Position numbers and translations under genes: made by a program. The notes beneath the pieces are model-generated. The model had not been told where the DNA came from and did no database searches. It saw only the letters and a program-made list of their open reading frames with translations. From Salinivirgaceae bacterium (GTDB lineage: Bacteria; Bacteroidota; Bacteroidia; Bacteroidales; SZUA-534), in contig JAFXQB010000001.1 of NCBI GenBank assembly GCA_017527435.1, forward strand, positions 440,696 through 504,695: 64,000 nt of DNA. Direction: 5' to 3'. Positions within the stretch are counted from its first letter, which is position 1, and each line of letters starts with the position of its first letter. Of this stretch, positions 34,544-45,577 are shown one piece after another.

Positions 34544-35239
34544 TTACTTTTGACGTTTTTTAAGTCCCTTCTTTTGCGGTTGTGCGGCGCCGACGTTTGG
34601 TGAAAGGTCGCGTTTGCCATAAACCTCGCCTTTGCAAATCCAAACCTTGATGCCGATCAAGCCAACTTTAGTCAAAGCCTCAACCTGAGCATAGTCGATG
34701 TCGGCTCTCAGAGTGTGCAATGGAATGCGACCCTCCTTGAAAATCTCCGAACGTGCCATTTCAGCTCCGCCCAAGCGTCCCGATACTTGAACCTTGATGC
34801 CTTCAGCACCCATGCGCATTGTTGATGCTATACCCATCTTGACGGCGCGGCGATACGAAACGCGACCCTCCAACTGACGGGCGATATTGCTACCTACAAG
34901 GAATGCATCAAGTTCCGGTCTCTTCACTTCGAAGATGTTAATCTGCACTTCCTTTTTGGTTATTTTCTTCAACTCTTCTTTCAGCTTGTCAACTTCCTGA
35001 CCGCCTTTGCCGATGATAATACCCGGACGGGCGGTGTTAACGGTTATTGTGATAAGTTTCAGTGTGCGCTCAATAATAATCTTCGACACACTGGCTTTAG
35101 CTAAACGAGCCTGAAGATACTCGCGGATCTTGCTGTCCTCGAGAATTTTCTCTGAATACTTCTTGCCACCAAACCAGTTAGAATCCCAACCTTTGATGAC
35201 ACCTAACCTATTTCCGATAGGATTACATTTCTGTCCCAT
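34544..35239 (-). CDS. rpsC: 30S ribosomal protein S3
   Basis: 231 residues. [20 protein letters not shown] start, KH domain with [20 protein letters not shown], and C-domain with GVIG-type [21 protein letters not shown] short basic tail follows ([10 protein letters not shown]). Forms the mRNA entry channel. Abuts rplV. Confidence 0.97.
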   Translation of the reverse strand: MGQKCNPIGNRLGVIKGWDSNWFGGKKYSEKILEDSKIREYLQARLAKASVSKIIIERTLKLITITVNTARPGIIIGKGGQEVDKLKEELKKITKKEVQINIFEVKRPELDAFLVGSNIARQLEGRVSYRRAVKMGIASTMRMGAEGIKVQVSGRLGGAEMARSEIFKEGRIPLHTLRADIDYAQVEALTKVGLIGIKVWICKGEVYGKRDLSPNVGAAQPQKKGLKKRQK

Positions 35240-35662
35240 TTATTCACTTTTTTCGTTTGTTTGACTCATATTGCGGCTATCTACAACAACGGTAACGTGG
35301 TTCGAACGTTTTCTGATACGGTAACCACGACCTTGCGGAGCTGGACGAAGTCTCTTCAGTTGGCGTCCGGAGTCAACTGAAATCTCTTTAACGTAAAGAT
35401 TAGACTCTTCGATTCTTGCTCCCTCATTTTTCTGCTGCCAGTTTGCGATAGCTGACAATAACAGTTTCTCAACTCTTACAGAAGCTTCTTTAGGACAATA
35501 GCGCAGCATGCTCAACGCCTTGTTGACCTCTACGCCACGAACCATATCTGCAATCAAACGCATTTTGCGGGGAGATGTCGGGCAGTCGTTCAGCTTAGCG
35601 AAGCTGATGCTCTTCCTCTCCTCTTTCATTTGATTTGCCATATTTCTTTTTCTTGCACCCAT
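35240..35662 (-). CDS. rplV: 50S ribosomal protein L22
   Basis: 140 residues starting [20 protein letters not shown]; the internal Met8 is an alternative start. Core [20 protein letters not shown] and the beta-hairpin [20 protein letters not shown], which lines the exit tunnel. Confidence 0.96.
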   Translation of the reverse strand: MGARKRNMANQMKEERKSISFAKLNDCPTSPRKMRLIADMVRGVEVNKALSMLRYCPKEASVRVEKLLLSAIANWQQKNEGARIEESNLYVKEISVDSGRQLKRLRPAPQGRGYRIRKRSNHVTVVVDSRNMSQTNEKSE

Positions 35663-35682
35663 GTTAGTTCCGATTTACATTA

Positions 35683-35949
35683 TTATTTTTTCTTTCCTCC
35701 GTGACCTCTGAACTGACGGGTTGGGGCAAATTCACCAAGTTTATGGCCTACCATATTCTCAGTTACATAAACTGGTATAAAACGGTTTCCATTATGAACA
35801 GCAAAGGTATGCCCAACAAAGTCTGGAGAAATCATTGAAGCCCTCGACCAGGTTTTGATAACATCTTTCTTACCTGACTCATTCATTGCAGCCACTTTAG
35901 CGTCGAGCTTGTAATAAATGTAGGGTCCTTTTTTTAACGAACGACTCAT
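35683..35949 (-). CDS. rpsS: 30S ribosomal protein S19
   Basis: 88 residues. [40 protein letters not shown] and [20 protein letters not shown]. Binds 16S rRNA in the head with S13. Two bases after rplB. Confidence 0.97.
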   Translation of the reverse strand: MSRSLKKGPYIYYKLDAKVAAMNESGKKDVIKTWSRASMISPDFVGHTFAVHNGNRFIPVYVTENMVGHKLGEFAPTRQFRGHGGKKK

Positions 35950-35951
35950 AA

Positions 35952-36782
35952 TTATGCTTTACTTTTTCTACGTTCAACAATCAATTTATTAGACTGCTTC
36001 TTCGGACGACGAGTCTTATATCCCTTAGCTGGCATACCATTCCTTGAACGCGGGTGTCCACCAGAAGCACGACCTTCGCCACCACCCATCGGGTGATCGA
36101 CTGGGTTCATCACAACACCACGGTTGCGTGGTCTGCGGCCCAACCAGCGCGAACGTCCGGCCTTGCCTGACACTTCCAAAGCATGATCTGAATTGCCGAC
36201 AACTCCAATAGTTGCTTTGCATGTTACCAATACCATACGGATTTCTCCCGAAGGCAATTTCACAATTGCGTACTTTCCTTCGCGTGATGTAAGCTGCGCA
36301 AACGTTCCGGCGCTGCGTGCCATGCTACCTCCCGCGTTGGGGCGTAACTCAATGTTGTGAATGATAGTACCGAGTGGAATCTCTGAAAGGTACAGTGCGT
36401 TGCCGACCTCGGGTGCAACACCCTTGCCCGACATTACAACCTGACCAACGGTCAAACCGTTTGGTGCCAGAATGTACCGTTTCTCACCATCGGCGTAAAC
36501 AACTAAAGCGATGCGAGCACTACGGTTTGGATCGTACTCGATCGATTTAACTGTTCCAGGAATGCCATCCTTGTCGCGTTTGAAGTCGACAATACGATAG
36601 CGTTGTTTGTGTCCACCACCTATATATCTCATTGTTAGACGTCCGTCGTTGTTTCTACCGCCGGACTTCCTTAATGGACTCAACAATGATTTTTCAGGTG
36701 TCGTGGTGGTTACTGTTTCAAAGTTGCTAACCACCTTGCCTCGCATACCCGCTGTAACGGGTTTTAATTTTTTCGCGGCCAT
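35952..36782 (-). CDS. rplB: 50S ribosomal protein L2
   Basis: 276 residues. [40 protein letters not shown] and the peptidyl-transferase-proximal [20 protein letters not shown]. Essential for subunit joining. Confidence 0.98.
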   Translation of the reverse strand: MAAKKLKPVTAGMRGKVVSNFETVTTTTPEKSLLSPLRKSGGRNNDGRLTMRYIGGGHKQRYRIVDFKRDKDGIPGTVKSIEYDPNRSARIALVVYADGEKRYILAPNGLTVGQVVMSGKGVAPEVGNALYLSEIPLGTIIHNIELRPNAGGSMARSAGTFAQLTSREGKYAIVKLPSGEIRMVLVTCKATIGVVGNSDHALEVSGKAGRSRWLGRRPRNRGVVMNPVDHPMGGGEGRASGGHPRSRNGMPAKGYKTRRPKKQSNKLIVERRKSKA

Positions 36783-36797
36783 TATCTAAAATTAATA

Positions 36798-37088
36798 CTA
36801 AATATTGCTATAAAAATCAATTGACTGTCCTTCTTTCAGTGTCACAATCGCCTTCTTATAAGCGTTTGTGCGACCTTCAACAAAACCTGCCTTGGTATAG
36901 CGCGATTTGCGCTTGCCTGCATAGCGGATTGTGTTTACTGAATCGACACTGACTCCGTACAAGTCTTCCACCTCTTTGCGAATCTGCAGTTTGTCTGCTC
37001 GCTTATCGACAATAAAACCATAACGGTTCAGTTTCTCTGCCTGCGCAGTCATCTTCTCTGTTATGATTGGTCTAATTATAATGCTCAT
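36798..37088 (-). CDS. rplW: 50S ribosomal protein L23
   Basis: 96 residues. IIIRPIITEKMTAQAEKLNR and ADKLQIRKEVEDLYGVSVDS with KAIVTLKEGQSIDFY. Docking site for trigger factor and SRP at the tunnel exit. Confidence 0.96.
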   Translation of the reverse strand: MSIIIRPIITEKMTAQAEKLNRYGFIVDKRADKLQIRKEVEDLYGVSVDSVNTIRYAGKRKSRYTKAGFVEGRTNAYKKAIVTLKEGQSIDFYSNI

Positions 37089-37103
37089 AACTTGTCCCTC
37101 CTA

Positions 37104-37730
37104 TTATCCTAATAAGTTTTCAATAATCTCTAATGAGTTCTCTGTAATCACAAGCGATGAAGCATTCATTATCTGATAAGTATTTAGAAGATCGGCAGTT
37201 ACGACTTCCACACCTTCCAAATTTCGCGACGACAAATATACGTTTTTATTAGAATCGCCTAACACCAATAATGATTTTTTGCCATTGATTTTCAGGTTGT
37301 CAAGCAAAGCAACGCAAGCCTTGGTTTTCGGTGCATCGATGGCGATGTTGTCGACAACGATGATCGCATTCTCTTTTGCCTTGTATGACAAGGCTGATTT
37401 GCGTGCCAATTGTTTAACCTTCTTGTTCAGTTTGAACGAATAATCGCGTGGCTCCGGACCGAATACGCGGCCACCGCCAACAAAAACTGGTGCTTTGATG
37501 CTACCGCAACGTGCGCCGCCAGTACCTTTCTGTTTTTTCAACTTGCGGGTGCTGCCAGAAACCTCATTGCGCTGCTTCGATTTATGTGTGCCCTGACGCT
37601 GGTTGGCCAGGTATTGCTTAACGTCAAGATAAATAGCATGATCATTAGGTTCAACACCATAGATGGAATCATTCAACTCGACGCTCTTGCCAGTTTCCTT
37701 ACCTTCTTGATTTAAAACTTTCAATTCCAT
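37104..37730 (-). CDS. rplD: 50S ribosomal protein L4
   Basis: 208 residues. [20 protein letters not shown], the loop [20 protein letters not shown], and [20 protein letters not shown] identify L4. Shares base 37730 with rplC. The extended loop reaches the exit tunnel. Confidence 0.97.
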   Translation of the reverse strand: MELKVLNQEGKETGKSVELNDSIYGVEPNDHAIYLDVKQYLANQRQGTHKSKQRNEVSGSTRKLKKQKGTGGARCGSIKAPVFVGGGRVFGPEPRDYSFKLNKKVKQLARKSALSYKAKENAIIVVDNIAIDAPKTKACVALLDNLKINGKKSLLVLGDSNKNVYLSSRNLEGVEVVTADLLNTYQIMNASSLVITENSLEIIENLLG

Positions 37731-38347
37731 TATTTCTCAATTATTAAGTATGAACCTTTATGACCTGGTACTGATCCCTTTACTAAAATCAAGTTGTTCT
37801 CCGGCATAACCTTCACGATACGAAGGCTGAGAACCTTAACTTGATCACCACCCATACGGCCTGCCATACGCATACCTGGCATGACGCGTGAAGGGTAAGA
37901 TGACGCTCCCAAAGAACCCGGGTGGCGTCCGCGGTTGTGCTGACCGTGAGTTGCGTCGTTGACACCGTTGAAGTTGTGTCTTCTGACTACGCCCTGGAAA
38001 CCTTTACCTTTCGAGATTCCAGTAACGTCAACCCATGCCTCATCGTTGAAGATGTCAACAGTGATGACATCACCCAACTTGTATTCACCATCAACATCCA
38101 AAAATTCGGCAACCTTTGCCTTTGGTGCGGTGCCTGCTTTTTTGAAATGTCCCAATTCGGCTTTAGTGAAATTCTTTTCACTCTTGTCCTCGTAGCCTAA
38201 TTGAAGTGCGCTGTAACCGTCTTTCTCAACGGTTTTCACTTGCGTAACAACGCAAGGTCCTGCTTCGATAACAGTGCATGGAATATTTTTTCCCTCGGCA
38301 CTGAAAATCGATGTCATTCCGATTTTTTTACCTATTAATCCAGCCAT
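37730..38347 (-). CDS. rplC: 50S ribosomal protein L3
   Basis: 205 residues. [20 protein letters not shown] start, and central [40 protein letters not shown] (in two blocks) near the peptidyl-transferase centre. Early assembly protein. Confidence 0.97.
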   Translation of the reverse strand: MAGLIGKKIGMTSIFSAEGKNIPCTVIEAGPCVVTQVKTVEKDGYSALQLGYEDKSEKNFTKAELGHFKKAGTAPKAKVAEFLDVDGEYKLGDVITVDIFNDEAWVDVTGISKGKGFQGVVRRHNFNGVNDATHGQHNRGRHPGSLGASSYPSRVMPGMRMAGRMGGDQVKVLSLRIVKVMPENNLILVKGSVPGHKGSYLIIEK

Positions 38348-38366
38348 TTTTATAATTTATAAAATG

Positions 38367-38672
38367 TCATACTTTAATCTCAACTTCAACGCCGCTAGGC
38401 AGTTCAAGTTTCATCAAGGCGTCGATAGTCTTAGCTGTAGAGCTGTAGATGTCGAGAAGCCTTTTGTAAGAAGACAGCTCAAACTGTTCGCGTGATTTTT
38501 TGTTCACGAATGTTGAGCGCAGCACTGTAAACACGCGGCGGTGTGTCGGAAGTGGAATAGGTCCGCTAACAACTGCGCCAGTGGTCTTTACAGTCTTCAC
38601 GATCTTCTCGGCCGACTTGTCAACCAAGTTGTGATCGTAAGATTTCAATTTAATTCTGATTTTTTGGCTCAT
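38367..38672 (-). CDS. rpsJ: 30S ribosomal protein S10
   Basis: 101 residues from the ATG at 38672 ([20 protein letters not shown]); the earlier in-frame ATG lacks homology. Contains [20 protein letters not shown]. Also forms the NusB/NusE antitermination pair. First gene of the S10 portion, directly after fusA. Confidence 0.96.
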   Translation of the reverse strand: MSQKIRIKLKSYDHNLVDKSAEKIVKTVKTTGAVVSGPIPLPTHRRVFTVLRSTFVNKKSREQFELSSYKRLLDIYSSTAKTIDALMKLELPSGVEVEIKV

Positions 38673-38693
38673 ATGTTTAATGTATAACAAGAA

Positions 38694-40793
38694 TTATTTG
38701 CCTTTGATTTTCTCCAACACTTCAGTTGCCACGTTCTTCGGGGTCTCAGCGTAGTGCGAGAACTCCATGCTTGATGTGGCGCGGCCTGATGTGATTGTAC
38801 GCAGAACGGTAACGTAGCCGAACATCTCCGACAACGGAACATTTGCCTTCACAACGCGGTCGCCTGTTGCGCGTGACTCCATGCCTTCAACCTGACCACG
38901 ACGTTTGTTAAGGTCACCGATAACGTCACCCATGTAATCCTCAGGTGTTACAACCTCAACGTGCATGATAGGCTCGAGAAGGATTGGTTTTGCTTTGGCG
39001 CAAGCCTCGCGGAATGCCTGACGGCCAGCGATTTCGAACGACAACTGGTCAGAGTCAACCGGGTGGAACGAACCATCGACCAACTCAACCTGAAGGCTGT
39101 CAACAGGGAATCCTGCTAACGGACCGTTCTTCATTGCCTCTTTGAAGCCCTTCTCTACTGAAGGAATATATTCTGCCGGGATGTGACCACCCTTGATAGA
39201 ATCGATGAATGTAAGACCTTCTTTGCCTTCCTCGGCCGGTGAAACCTTAACCACAATGTCGGCGAACTTACCACGACCACCAGTCTGTTTCTTGAATACC
39301 TCGCGGTGATCAACAGTTGCGGTGATTGCCTCTTTGTAAGCAACCTGCGGTGCGCCTTGGTTAACCTCAACCTTGAACTCACGTTTCAGACGGTCGATAA
39401 GGATATCCAAGTGCAACTCACCCATACCGCTAATGACAATCTGACCTGAATCCTGGTCTGTCTTCAAAGTGAAGGTCGGGTCCTCCTCAGCCAGCTTGAT
39501 AAGAGCGGCGTCGAGTTTCTCCATGTCGCCTTGTGTCTTAGGCTCAATGGCTATGCTGATAACCGGTTTCGGGAATGTCATGCTCTCGAGTACGATTGGT
39601 GCACTTTCAGCGCACAAAGTGTCGCCTGTGCGGATGTCTTTGAAACCGATACCTGCGCAAATATCACCAGCCTCAATCTTCTCCATCGGGTTCTGGTGGT
39701 TCGAGTGCATCTGGAACAAACGTGAGATACGCTCTTTCTTGCCGGTACGCATGTTCAGAACAGTGTCGCCTGCGTTGAGCACGCCACTATATACACGGAT
39801 AAAGCACAAACGGCCAACATACGGGTCTGTGGCAATCTTGAATGCCAGACCGCAGAATGGCTCGTTAGCGTCAACTTTTCTATCTTCTTCCTCTTCGGTT
39901 GCGGGATTTGTACCGACAACAGCAGGAACGTCAACCGGGCTTGGCAAGAATGCAGCCACAGCGTCCAACAAACGTTGGATACCTTTGTTTTTGAAAGCAG
40001 AACCGCACAATACCGGAACAATCAATTGTTGGATTGTGGCACGGCGGATTACGCTCTTAATCTCGTCAACTGTGATTGAATCAGGATCTTCGAAGAAGCG
40101 CTCCAACAGAGTGTCATCAAGCTCGGCAACTGACTCGATCAGTTTTGCGCGATACTCGTTGGCTGTCTCAACCAAATCTTCAGGAATGTCGATGTATTTG
40201 TAGTTGGTGCCCAGTTGAGCGTCGTCATACCAAACAATCGCCTTCATTTCGATAAGGTCGACCAAACCACGGAAATCGGCTTCAGCACCGATTGGGATGT
40301 GGATTGTAACGGCATTTGCATTCAGACGGTCGCGGATTTGGTTGACAACCGAGAAATAATCGGCGCCGATGCGGTCCATCTTGTTAACGAATGCGATACG
40401 CGGAACTTGATATTTATTGGCTTGACGCCATACAGTTTCTGACTGCGGCTCAACACCACCTACTGCGCAATAAACGGCTACAGCGCCGTCCAAAACGCGA
40501 AGACAACGTTCAACCTCAACAGTGAAGTCAACGTGCCCCGGAGTGTCGATAAGGTTGTACTTGTACTCGTTGCCATTGTATTTCCAGAAGCAAGTGGTTG
40601 CAGCTGAAGTAATGGTGATGCCGCGCTCCTGCTCTTGAGCCATCCAGTCCATGGTGGCGGCGCCATCGTGCACCTCACCAATGCGGTGGGTTTTACCGGT
40701 GTAAAACAGGATACGCTCTGAAGTTGTTGTTTTGCCGGCATCAATGTGAGCCATGATACCGAAGTTGCGAGTGTATTTAAGATCTCTTGCCAT
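38694..40793 (-). CDS. fusA: Elongation factor G
   Basis: 699 residues, full length. G1 [19 protein letters not shown]2 [12 protein letters not shown]3 [16 protein letters not shown] and G4 NKMDRIGAD are intact, followed by domains II-V including [18 protein letters not shown]. GTPase for translocation and, with RRF, ribosome recycling. str-operon position between rpsG and rpsJ; no tuf gene follows. Confidence 0.97.
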   Translation of the reverse strand: MARDLKYTRNFGIMAHIDAGKTTTSERILFYTGKTHRIGEVHDGAATMDWMAQEQERGITITSAATTCFWKYNGNEYKYNLIDTPGHVDFTVEVERCLRVLDGAVAVYCAVGGVEPQSETVWRQANKYQVPRIAFVNKMDRIGADYFSVVNQIRDRLNANAVTIHIPIGAEADFRGLVDLIEMKAIVWYDDAQLGTNYKYIDIPEDLVETANEYRAKLIESVAELDDTLLERFFEDPDSITVDEIKSVIRRATIQQLIVPVLCGSAFKNKGIQRLLDAVAAFLPSPVDVPAVVGTNPATEEEEDRKVDANEPFCGLAFKIATDPYVGRLCFIRVYSGVLNAGDTVLNMRTGKKERISRLFQMHSNHQNPMEKIEAGDICAGIGFKDIRTGDTLCAESAPIVLESMTFPKPVISIAIEPKTQGDMEKLDAALIKLAEEDPTFTLKTDQDSGQIVISGMGELHLDILIDRLKREFKVEVNQGAPQVAYKEAITATVDHREVFKKQTGGRGKFADIVVKVSPAEEGKEGLTFIDSIKGGHIPAEYIPSVEKGFKEAMKNGPLAGFPVDSLQVELVDGSFHPVDSDQLSFEIAGRQAFREACAKAKPILLEPIMHVEVVTPEDYMGDVIGDLNKRRGQVEGMESRATGDRVVKANVPLSEMFGYVTVLRTITSGRATSSMEFSHYAETPKNVATEVLEKIKGK

Positions 40794-40809
40794 TGTATTT
40801 CTTCTCTAA

Positions 40810-41286
40810 TTAAAAGCGGAAGTGTGAGAATGCCTTGTTGGCCTCTGCCATACGGTGAATCTCTTCTTTTCTCTTGAACGCGCCACCCTCTTCATTGAAT
40901 GCGGCTATGATTTCAGCCGAGAGTTTTTCTGCCATTGAGTGACCTGCGCGTTTGCGTGCGAACAGAATCATGTTCTTCATACTCATGGCCACTTTGCGGG
41001 TCTCACGGATTTCCTGCGGAATTTGGAATGTTGCACCACCCACACGGCGGCTACGAACCTCAACTTGTGGTGTTACATTCTGAAGTGCTTTTTTCCAGAT
41101 GTCAAGCGGGGTCAATTCCTTATCTTTCATTTTTGCACCAACCATCTCAAGCGAGTCATAGAAAATCTCGTATGCGATGCTCTTTTTCCCGTCCAACATC
41201 AGGTTGTTGACAAAACGGGTAACCAATACGTCATTGAACTTTGGATCTGGTAACAGAATCCTACTCTTTGGTTTTGATTTTCTCAT
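40810..41286 (-). CDS. rpsG: 30S ribosomal protein S7
   Basis: 158 residues. [40 protein letters not shown] and [20 protein letters not shown]. Nucleates the head of the small subunit. Between rpsL and fusA. Confidence 0.98.
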   Translation of the reverse strand: MRKSKPKSRILLPDPKFNDVLVTRFVNNLMLDGKKSIAYEIFYDSLEMVGAKMKDKELTPLDIWKKALQNVTPQVEVRSRRVGGATFQIPQEIRETRKVAMSMKNMILFARKRAGHSMAEKLSAEIIAAFNEEGGAFKRKEEIHRMAEANKAFSHFRF

Positions 41287-41304
41287 TTTACTTTATTGAT
41301 AAAA

Positions 41305-41679
41305 TTATTTTTTAGGTCTTTTAGCACCATACTTTGAGCGACGTTGTTTACGTCCCTCTACTCCCGATGTATCCAAAGCACCACGAATGATGTGGTAACG
41401 AACACCTGGTAGATCCTTAACACGACCTCCGCGGATCATCACAATTGAGTGCTCCTGCAGATTGTGACCCTCTCCCGGAATGTAAGAGTTGACTTCCTTA
41501 CCATTTGTTAAACGAACCCTGGCCACTTTGCGCATGGCAGAGTTTGGCTTTTTGGGCGTTGTGGTGTATACACGAACACAAACACCACGGCGCTGCGGGC
41601 ATGAATCCAAGGCTGGTGCCTTGCTCTTCTTGTCCATTTCTACTCGCCCTTTTCTTACTAATTGTTGTATAGTTGGCAT
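41305..41679 (-). CDS. rpsL: 30S ribosomal protein S12
   Basis: 124 residues. [40 protein letters not shown] and [20 protein letters not shown]. The lysines in TPKKPNSA and GRVKDLP that govern streptomycin sensitivity are the wild-type residues. First gene of the superoperon, behind the promoter at 41726-41757. Confidence 0.98.
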   Translation of the reverse strand: MPTIQQLVRKGRVEMDKKSKAPALDSCPQRRGVCVRVYTTTPKKPNSAMRKVARVRLTNGKEVNSYIPGEGHNLQEHSIVMIRGGRVKDLPGVRYHIIRGALDTSGVEGRKQRRSKYGAKRPKK

Positions 41680-41725
41680 ATTTTTATTAATAAAATGTAC
41701 ATAATTCTCCGCAAAAATCGGTTCG

Positions 41726-41757
41726 CAAAGGTAAAAACAATTTCTTCTTAATCAATA
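41726..41757 (-). promoter_or_regulatory. Promoter of the ribosomal superoperon
   Basis: On the minus strand TATTG at 41757-41753 (-33 like) is followed after 19 bases by TACCTTTG at 41733-41726, a perfect TAnnTTTG. The element lies 47 bases upstream of the rpsL ATG. This spacing fits the Bacteroidota primary sigma factor. Confidence 0.75.
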
Positions 41758-41904
41758 CTCTCAAAATAAATATTTTGAAAAATAACTTCCACAGGCGCAA
41801 AGCCCAATAATTAAGGGCAAAAACATAACTTTCAGCCAGCAATGTTGACTTTTTATGAACACCCACATAGGATGTTTTCAATGACTATCAATGCGCCAAC
41901 AACA

Positions 41905-41932
41905 AAAAAAGCGACTCGAAAGTCGCTTTTTT
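41905..41932. terminator. Bidirectional terminator downstream of the TonB receptor
   Basis: GCGACT (41911-41916) pairs with AGTCGC (41921-41926), flanked by seven As and six Ts. On the minus strand it terminates the receptor gene ending at 41956. Confidence 0.85.
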
Positions 41933-41955
41933 GATACCCATATATATTAGGTGTA

Positions 41956-44691
41956 TTAGAATTTCAAATCAAAACCTACCAGATAGCATCCTTTGGTTTC
42001 GTCGGTCCAGGCAAACTCCTGCTTCTTGTCGCCGAAAGCGTTACGGGCGTTGACAAACACTGCGTTATCTTTCCAAACCTTGTACGAGACCTTGCAGTTC
42101 ATAGTGAACTTCGGATCGGCAGTGAATGTGCCGTTCGATGTGGTGTAGGTTTGTTTTGAGTAGAAGTTGCCGCTGGCGTAGATGTTCAGCTTCTCGATTG
42201 GTGTGTAGTTGACACTGAAACCTCCGAAGAATGCCGGTGTAGCTTTGTGCTCAACTTCTTTCTTCTCGTAGCGACCGTCGTATTGAAGCACGCTTGCTGC
42301 TTGCATATGCTTAAGAGTTTGGTCATACTGCTCGTAATTGAAATGCTGTTCGGCAATTGCTGAAGGAATGCCTTGAACATCTATTTCAGCTTGCTCGGCC
42401 AACGCATGAGCTGCTGCCGCCGCTTGCTGAACCTCGGCCGAATTTGTCTTCATCATTTCTACAGAATGTATCTTTGCCTGCTCTTGTGACATACCTGCTT
42501 GCACCAATTGCTGAACCAATATTTGTTGGGTAACTCCAGCTTCAATCTGCTGCATTCCACCAGCATCAAGTTGTTGCTGAACCCCAATCTTAAATGGTGT
42601 AACAAAATAATCATCAACTCCCTGACCGGTTATGCCATTACCTTTAGAAGCATTGATTGCAGCCAAAGTTGTCATATCGGTTATGATTTTAGAATTGTTA
42701 TAGCAGACATGGTCTTTCAACTTTGTCACCTGATATGTGCCAAATACTTTGAAAACCAGTTTTTCTGTAGCAACCCACTCTGCATTCAATGTAATGCCAT
42801 ACTGGTTTGCTTTGACATCAATGTTCTGGTACTTCAAGTTCGCTTCGTTCGGTATGGCCTTGGAAGGAACTGGCTGTTTTGCTGTGAATACCGTTCCCAC
42901 TTGCGGTAGATTGACATTTGCCGCCATTGAATCAGCCATGTGCACATAAGCGGTTACACTCTCCGGCAGCAGACATCCGAAATTTTTGGTCGATGACATA
43001 AACACCTCTGCTTCAACAAACAGGTTGCGAACCGGACGGACACGGTAACCAAACTCCACATTTTTGGTTGTTGCCAGTTTCTGGTCTTTGCTGCCTTCGA
43101 ACTTCATGTGCGACGGGAACGGACGCCCCTGACGGTTCCAGTCGAAGTTTGAATACGAATCGACAATGAACGGGCTGCGGTTAGCCATCGAACCAACAAT
43201 GCGGAACATGTGCTTGTCGTTAACATTGTAGCTTGCCACAGCCTGGAATGGGAAGTACAAATCATCAGATGTGTTGAATTTCTCAAAGCGCCCGCCCATG
43301 ATGAAACGTAGTTTCTCATCAAGCATCTTGTAATCGAGACGAAGCGAACCTGCTATCGAGTGGAAGCTGCACACACCATTCATATAACCCGACGAGTATT
43401 TGCCTGTGGTATCAGCTATCAGATACGGGGTGTCGTCATAGCGGGCGTTCTGGAACGAAATTCCCGGACGGATATTCAGCCCACCAATATAAATATCGTA
43501 TTCGGCATTAAGATTGAACGTGCGAGCATCGGCTTTAAATCCGATATTCTTGTGCACGATATCCTGCTCGGCAAACAGCATGTTCGACTGCAGGGTCAGC
43601 CCCTTCACCTTGCCTATTACATTAAAATATGAACTTTTTATGTCGCGGCCAGTAATTGAGATTGACGGGTCGCCAAACGATGACGATGTGATGTATGAAT
43701 CCTGATAACCACCGCTCAAAACAAAGTTGATATCGTCGGCTGGGTTGAAATACAAGCTGGCGTTCACACCAAAACGGTCGACTGCTGTTTCAGGATACGG
43801 ATGCCAATCTTCTATCTTCTCCATCGGGTTAAATACTGTCAGCCAATAGCTAGTTTTGTCGGGCAGTTCCTGAATATCATCGCGGTTGAAAAGCGAATCG
43901 TACTGGAACACATAGAACTTATCAGTTGTGCGTTTCATTTTCTGATAGTTGCCCGAAACACAATAGCCGAATTTTCCAATGTTCTGCCCAACGTTCAGAC
44001 TTCCCATGTACGAGCCAAGGTTTCCGCCTTGAATCTGACCGTTGACATGCAACTCCTCAGACTCCGGGTTCTTGGTGATAATATTGATAACGCCCGTTAC
44101 AGCATTTGCTCCGTAGAGCGCACTTGCCGCACCGCGGACAACTTCAATACGGTCGATGTCGGCAAGGTCAACCGGCAGCGACTCCCAGAACGTACCACCA
44201 TTAATATAGTTGTATATCGGGCGGTTGTCAATCATGACAAGAGTCATCGAGTTTTCGGTGTAAACCGTAAGGTTCTCGTCAGGAATGTTATTGTTACCAC
44301 GGATGTGGATATCGTAGTTGCCATTAGTCTTTTCACGGACAATAACACCCGGTACCAAACGCATAGCCTCCTGAATGTTGCGTGCACCCGAAGCTACAAT
44401 CTCATCATAAGAAAGTACGGTAGTCGAAAGTGGCGAGTCAAAACTGCTCTCGGCCTTCTTCGAAGCCGATGTGACATCTTTATTCAAAAGCATTTCGTAA
44501 AGCTCGTTGAGCGATACGCCCAAAATCTTGGTCAGCTGCATGACATCTTCAATCGGCATATCAGCCAATTCTTCGTATGACATAGATAGAATGTCGCTAC
44601 GAGTCAATTGTGAAACATCTTTTTTCTGTCCGAACGACTGTGCCGAAACCATGGCGGCAACAGTAAAACAGAGTAATATTTTCTTTAACAT
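41956..44691 (-). CDS. TonB-dependent receptor with a Gln/Ala-rich insert
   Basis: 911 residues. Signal peptide 1-21. The following segment, to about residue 75 (SQLTRSDILSMSYEELADMP and so on), is an acidic helical N-terminal extension rather than a CarboxypepD_reg domain. The plug domain (about 85-215) has STTVLSYDEIVASGARNIQE, NYDIHIRGNNN and RIEVVRGAASALYGANAVTG. The beta barrel ends YLVGFDLKF. At about 704-804 a helical Q/A-rich stretch (QQQLDAGGMQQIEAGVTQQ, HALAEQAEID) interrupts the barrel between strands, unlike normal receptor loops. It lies 22 bases after the YfiR-like gene and is co-transcribed with it. It resembles cobalamin/siderophore receptors in plug sequence; the ligand is unknown. 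Confidence 0.88.
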   Translation of the reverse strand: MLKKILLCFTVAAMVSAQSFGQKKDVSQLTRSDILSMSYEELADMPIEDVMQLTKILGVSLNELYEMLLNKDVTSASKKAESSFDSPLSTTVLSYDEIVASGARNIQEAMRLVPGVIVREKTNGNYDIHIRGNNNIPDENLTVYTENSMTLVMIDNRPIYNYINGGTFWESLPVDLADIDRIEVVRGAASALYGANAVTGVINIITKNPESEELHVNGQIQGGNLGSYMGSLNVGQNIGKFGYCVSGNYQKMKRTTDKFYVFQYDSLFNRDDIQELPDKTSYWLTVFNPMEKIEDWHPYPETAVDRFGVNASLYFNPADDINFVLSGGYQDSYITSSSFGDPSISITGRDIKSSYFNVIGKVKGLTLQSNMLFAEQDIVHKNIGFKADARTFNLNAEYDIYIGGLNIRPGISFQNARYDDTPYLIADTTGKYSSGYMNGVCSFHSIAGSLRLDYKMLDEKLRFIMGGRFEKFNTSDDLYFPFQAVASYNVNDKHMFRIVGSMANRSPFIVDSYSNFDWNRQGRPFPSHMKFEGSKDQKLATTKNVEFGYRVRPVRNLFVEAEVFMSSTKNFGCLLPESVTAYVHMADSMAANVNLPQVGTVFTAKQPVPSKAIPNEANLKYQNIDVKANQYGITLNAEWVATEKLVFKVFGTYQVTKLKDHVCYNNSKIITDMTTLAAINASKGNGITGQGVDDYFVTPFKIGVQQQLDAGGMQQIEAGVTQQILVQQLVQAGMSQEQAKIHSVEMMKTNSAEVQQAAAAAHALAEQAEIDVQGIPSAIAEQHFNYEQYDQTLKHMQAASVLQYDGRYEKKEVEHKATPAFFGGFSVNYTPIEKLNIYASGNFYSKQTYTTSNGTFTADPKFTMNCKVSYKVWKDNAVFVNARNAFGDKKQEFAWTDETKGCYLVGFDLKF

Positions 44692-44713
44692 GATTAGTAT
44701 TTTAAATGTTCAA

Positions 44714-45223
44714 CTATTCTACAGGTATTCCCAGCGACAACAGACTCTTGCCTGCGTTCACGCCTTGCTCGTGTATGTGCTTAACGCTGATTTCGAAAGT
44801 CTGCTGACCATCATCCTTGACAAAATTTATGCCCGACGATGCAGCTGCCATACCCGGCTTATCAGTAACAACGAGTACGCCTTTGTTCGCAACGCTTTGT
44901 ACTATTTCATCCACGTTCGAAGACGCCTTTGTCGGCACAAAAACGATGTGGTACTTATAACAATCACCGATTGCCATAATCTCTTCTATCACAATTTTCT
45001 GCTGACCAACGGTCTTCTTTGCAGTAAAGGCCTTCAACTCATTGGTAATTGGTGAATTACCCAAAATACCAATTTTAAAGTCTCCAGAACGTTTCGCCTC
45101 AGGCCATTCCATATACTTCGTAAAGTTGTATATGAAGAGAGCCTTGAACTTGTCGTCTTGAGCATTTGCCACATTGTGAATGACAAACAACAACCCAATT
45201 ACGAGAAAATAAACTTTCTTCAT
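44714..45223 (-). CDS. YfiR-like periplasmic protein (DUF4154)
   Basis: 169 residues from the ATG at 45223, where the signal peptide MKKVYFLVIGLLFVIHN begins; an ATG 11 codons upstream is less likely. KALFIYNFTKYMEWPEAKRS and FKIGILGNSPITNELKAF are diagnostic of the YfiR/DUF4154 family, with GVLVVTDKPGMAAASSGINF further on. In Pseudomonas YfiR is a periplasmic repressor of a diguanylate cyclase, but here the partner is a TonB receptor in the same operon. A role linked to the receptor is inferred. Confidence 0.8.
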   Translation of the reverse strand: MKKVYFLVIGLLFVIHNVANAQDDKFKALFIYNFTKYMEWPEAKRSGDFKIGILGNSPITNELKAFTAKKTVGQQKIVIEEIMAIGDCYKYHIVFVPTKASSNVDEIVQSVANKGVLVVTDKPGMAAASSGINFVKDDGQQTFEISVKHIHEQGVNAGKSLLSLGIPVE

Positions 45224-45345
45224 AAGATTTAAGATTAAATAAAGAAATTGATACAATAATACATATAATACTTCAATTTTTCGTGCTTTAATTGATAAAA
45301 CAAAGGTGAGACGAATTATTTAAGAAAAAAAGAGCCAGACTGGGT

Positions 45346-45427
45346 GACTTAACAAACGGTAGGTTTGACTTAATAAACGGTAGGGTTTAGCAAATAAACG
45401 GCAAGTTTGACTTAACGAACGGCGGCC
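45346..45427. repeat. Four imperfect ~21-base direct repeats (gacttaayaaacggtaggttt)
   Basis: Units begin at 45346, 45367, 45389 and 45409, each 20-22 bases, sharing TTAA(C/T)(A/G)AACGG and (A/G)GTTTGACTT. They lie about 120 bases upstream of the YfiR-like start. The purpose is unknown; like the 17265-17356 array they come as four units, but the sequences differ. Confidence 0.7.
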
Positions 45428-45522
45428 AAAAGCAGCCAAAAATGCACTAAAAAAGCGGCATTTTTGCATGTATATACGGCCCAAAATGCATTTTTCGGCG
45501 GGATTGAGTCTTACACATGCAC

Positions 45523-45555
45523 AAAAAAAGACATCCTGTTACCAGAATGTCTTTT
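45523..45555 (-). terminator. Terminator of the propeller-like protein gene
   Basis: On the minus strand AAAAGACATTCT pairs with AGGATGTCTTTT (one mismatch) around a short loop, followed by a T-run. It begins about 23 bases after the stop at 45578. Confidence 0.75.
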
Positions 45556-45577
45556 GTAAGTTTCTGCGATAACTGCA

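Larger units (their letters stand above)
45224..45577. other. Intergenic region with direct repeats and a terminator
   Basis: 354 bases with no gene. It holds four imperfect repeats (45346-45427) and the terminator of the propeller gene (45523-45555). CACCTTTG (minus strand, 45308-45301) is a near match to a -7 box for the YfiR-receptor operon. Confidence 0.5.
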
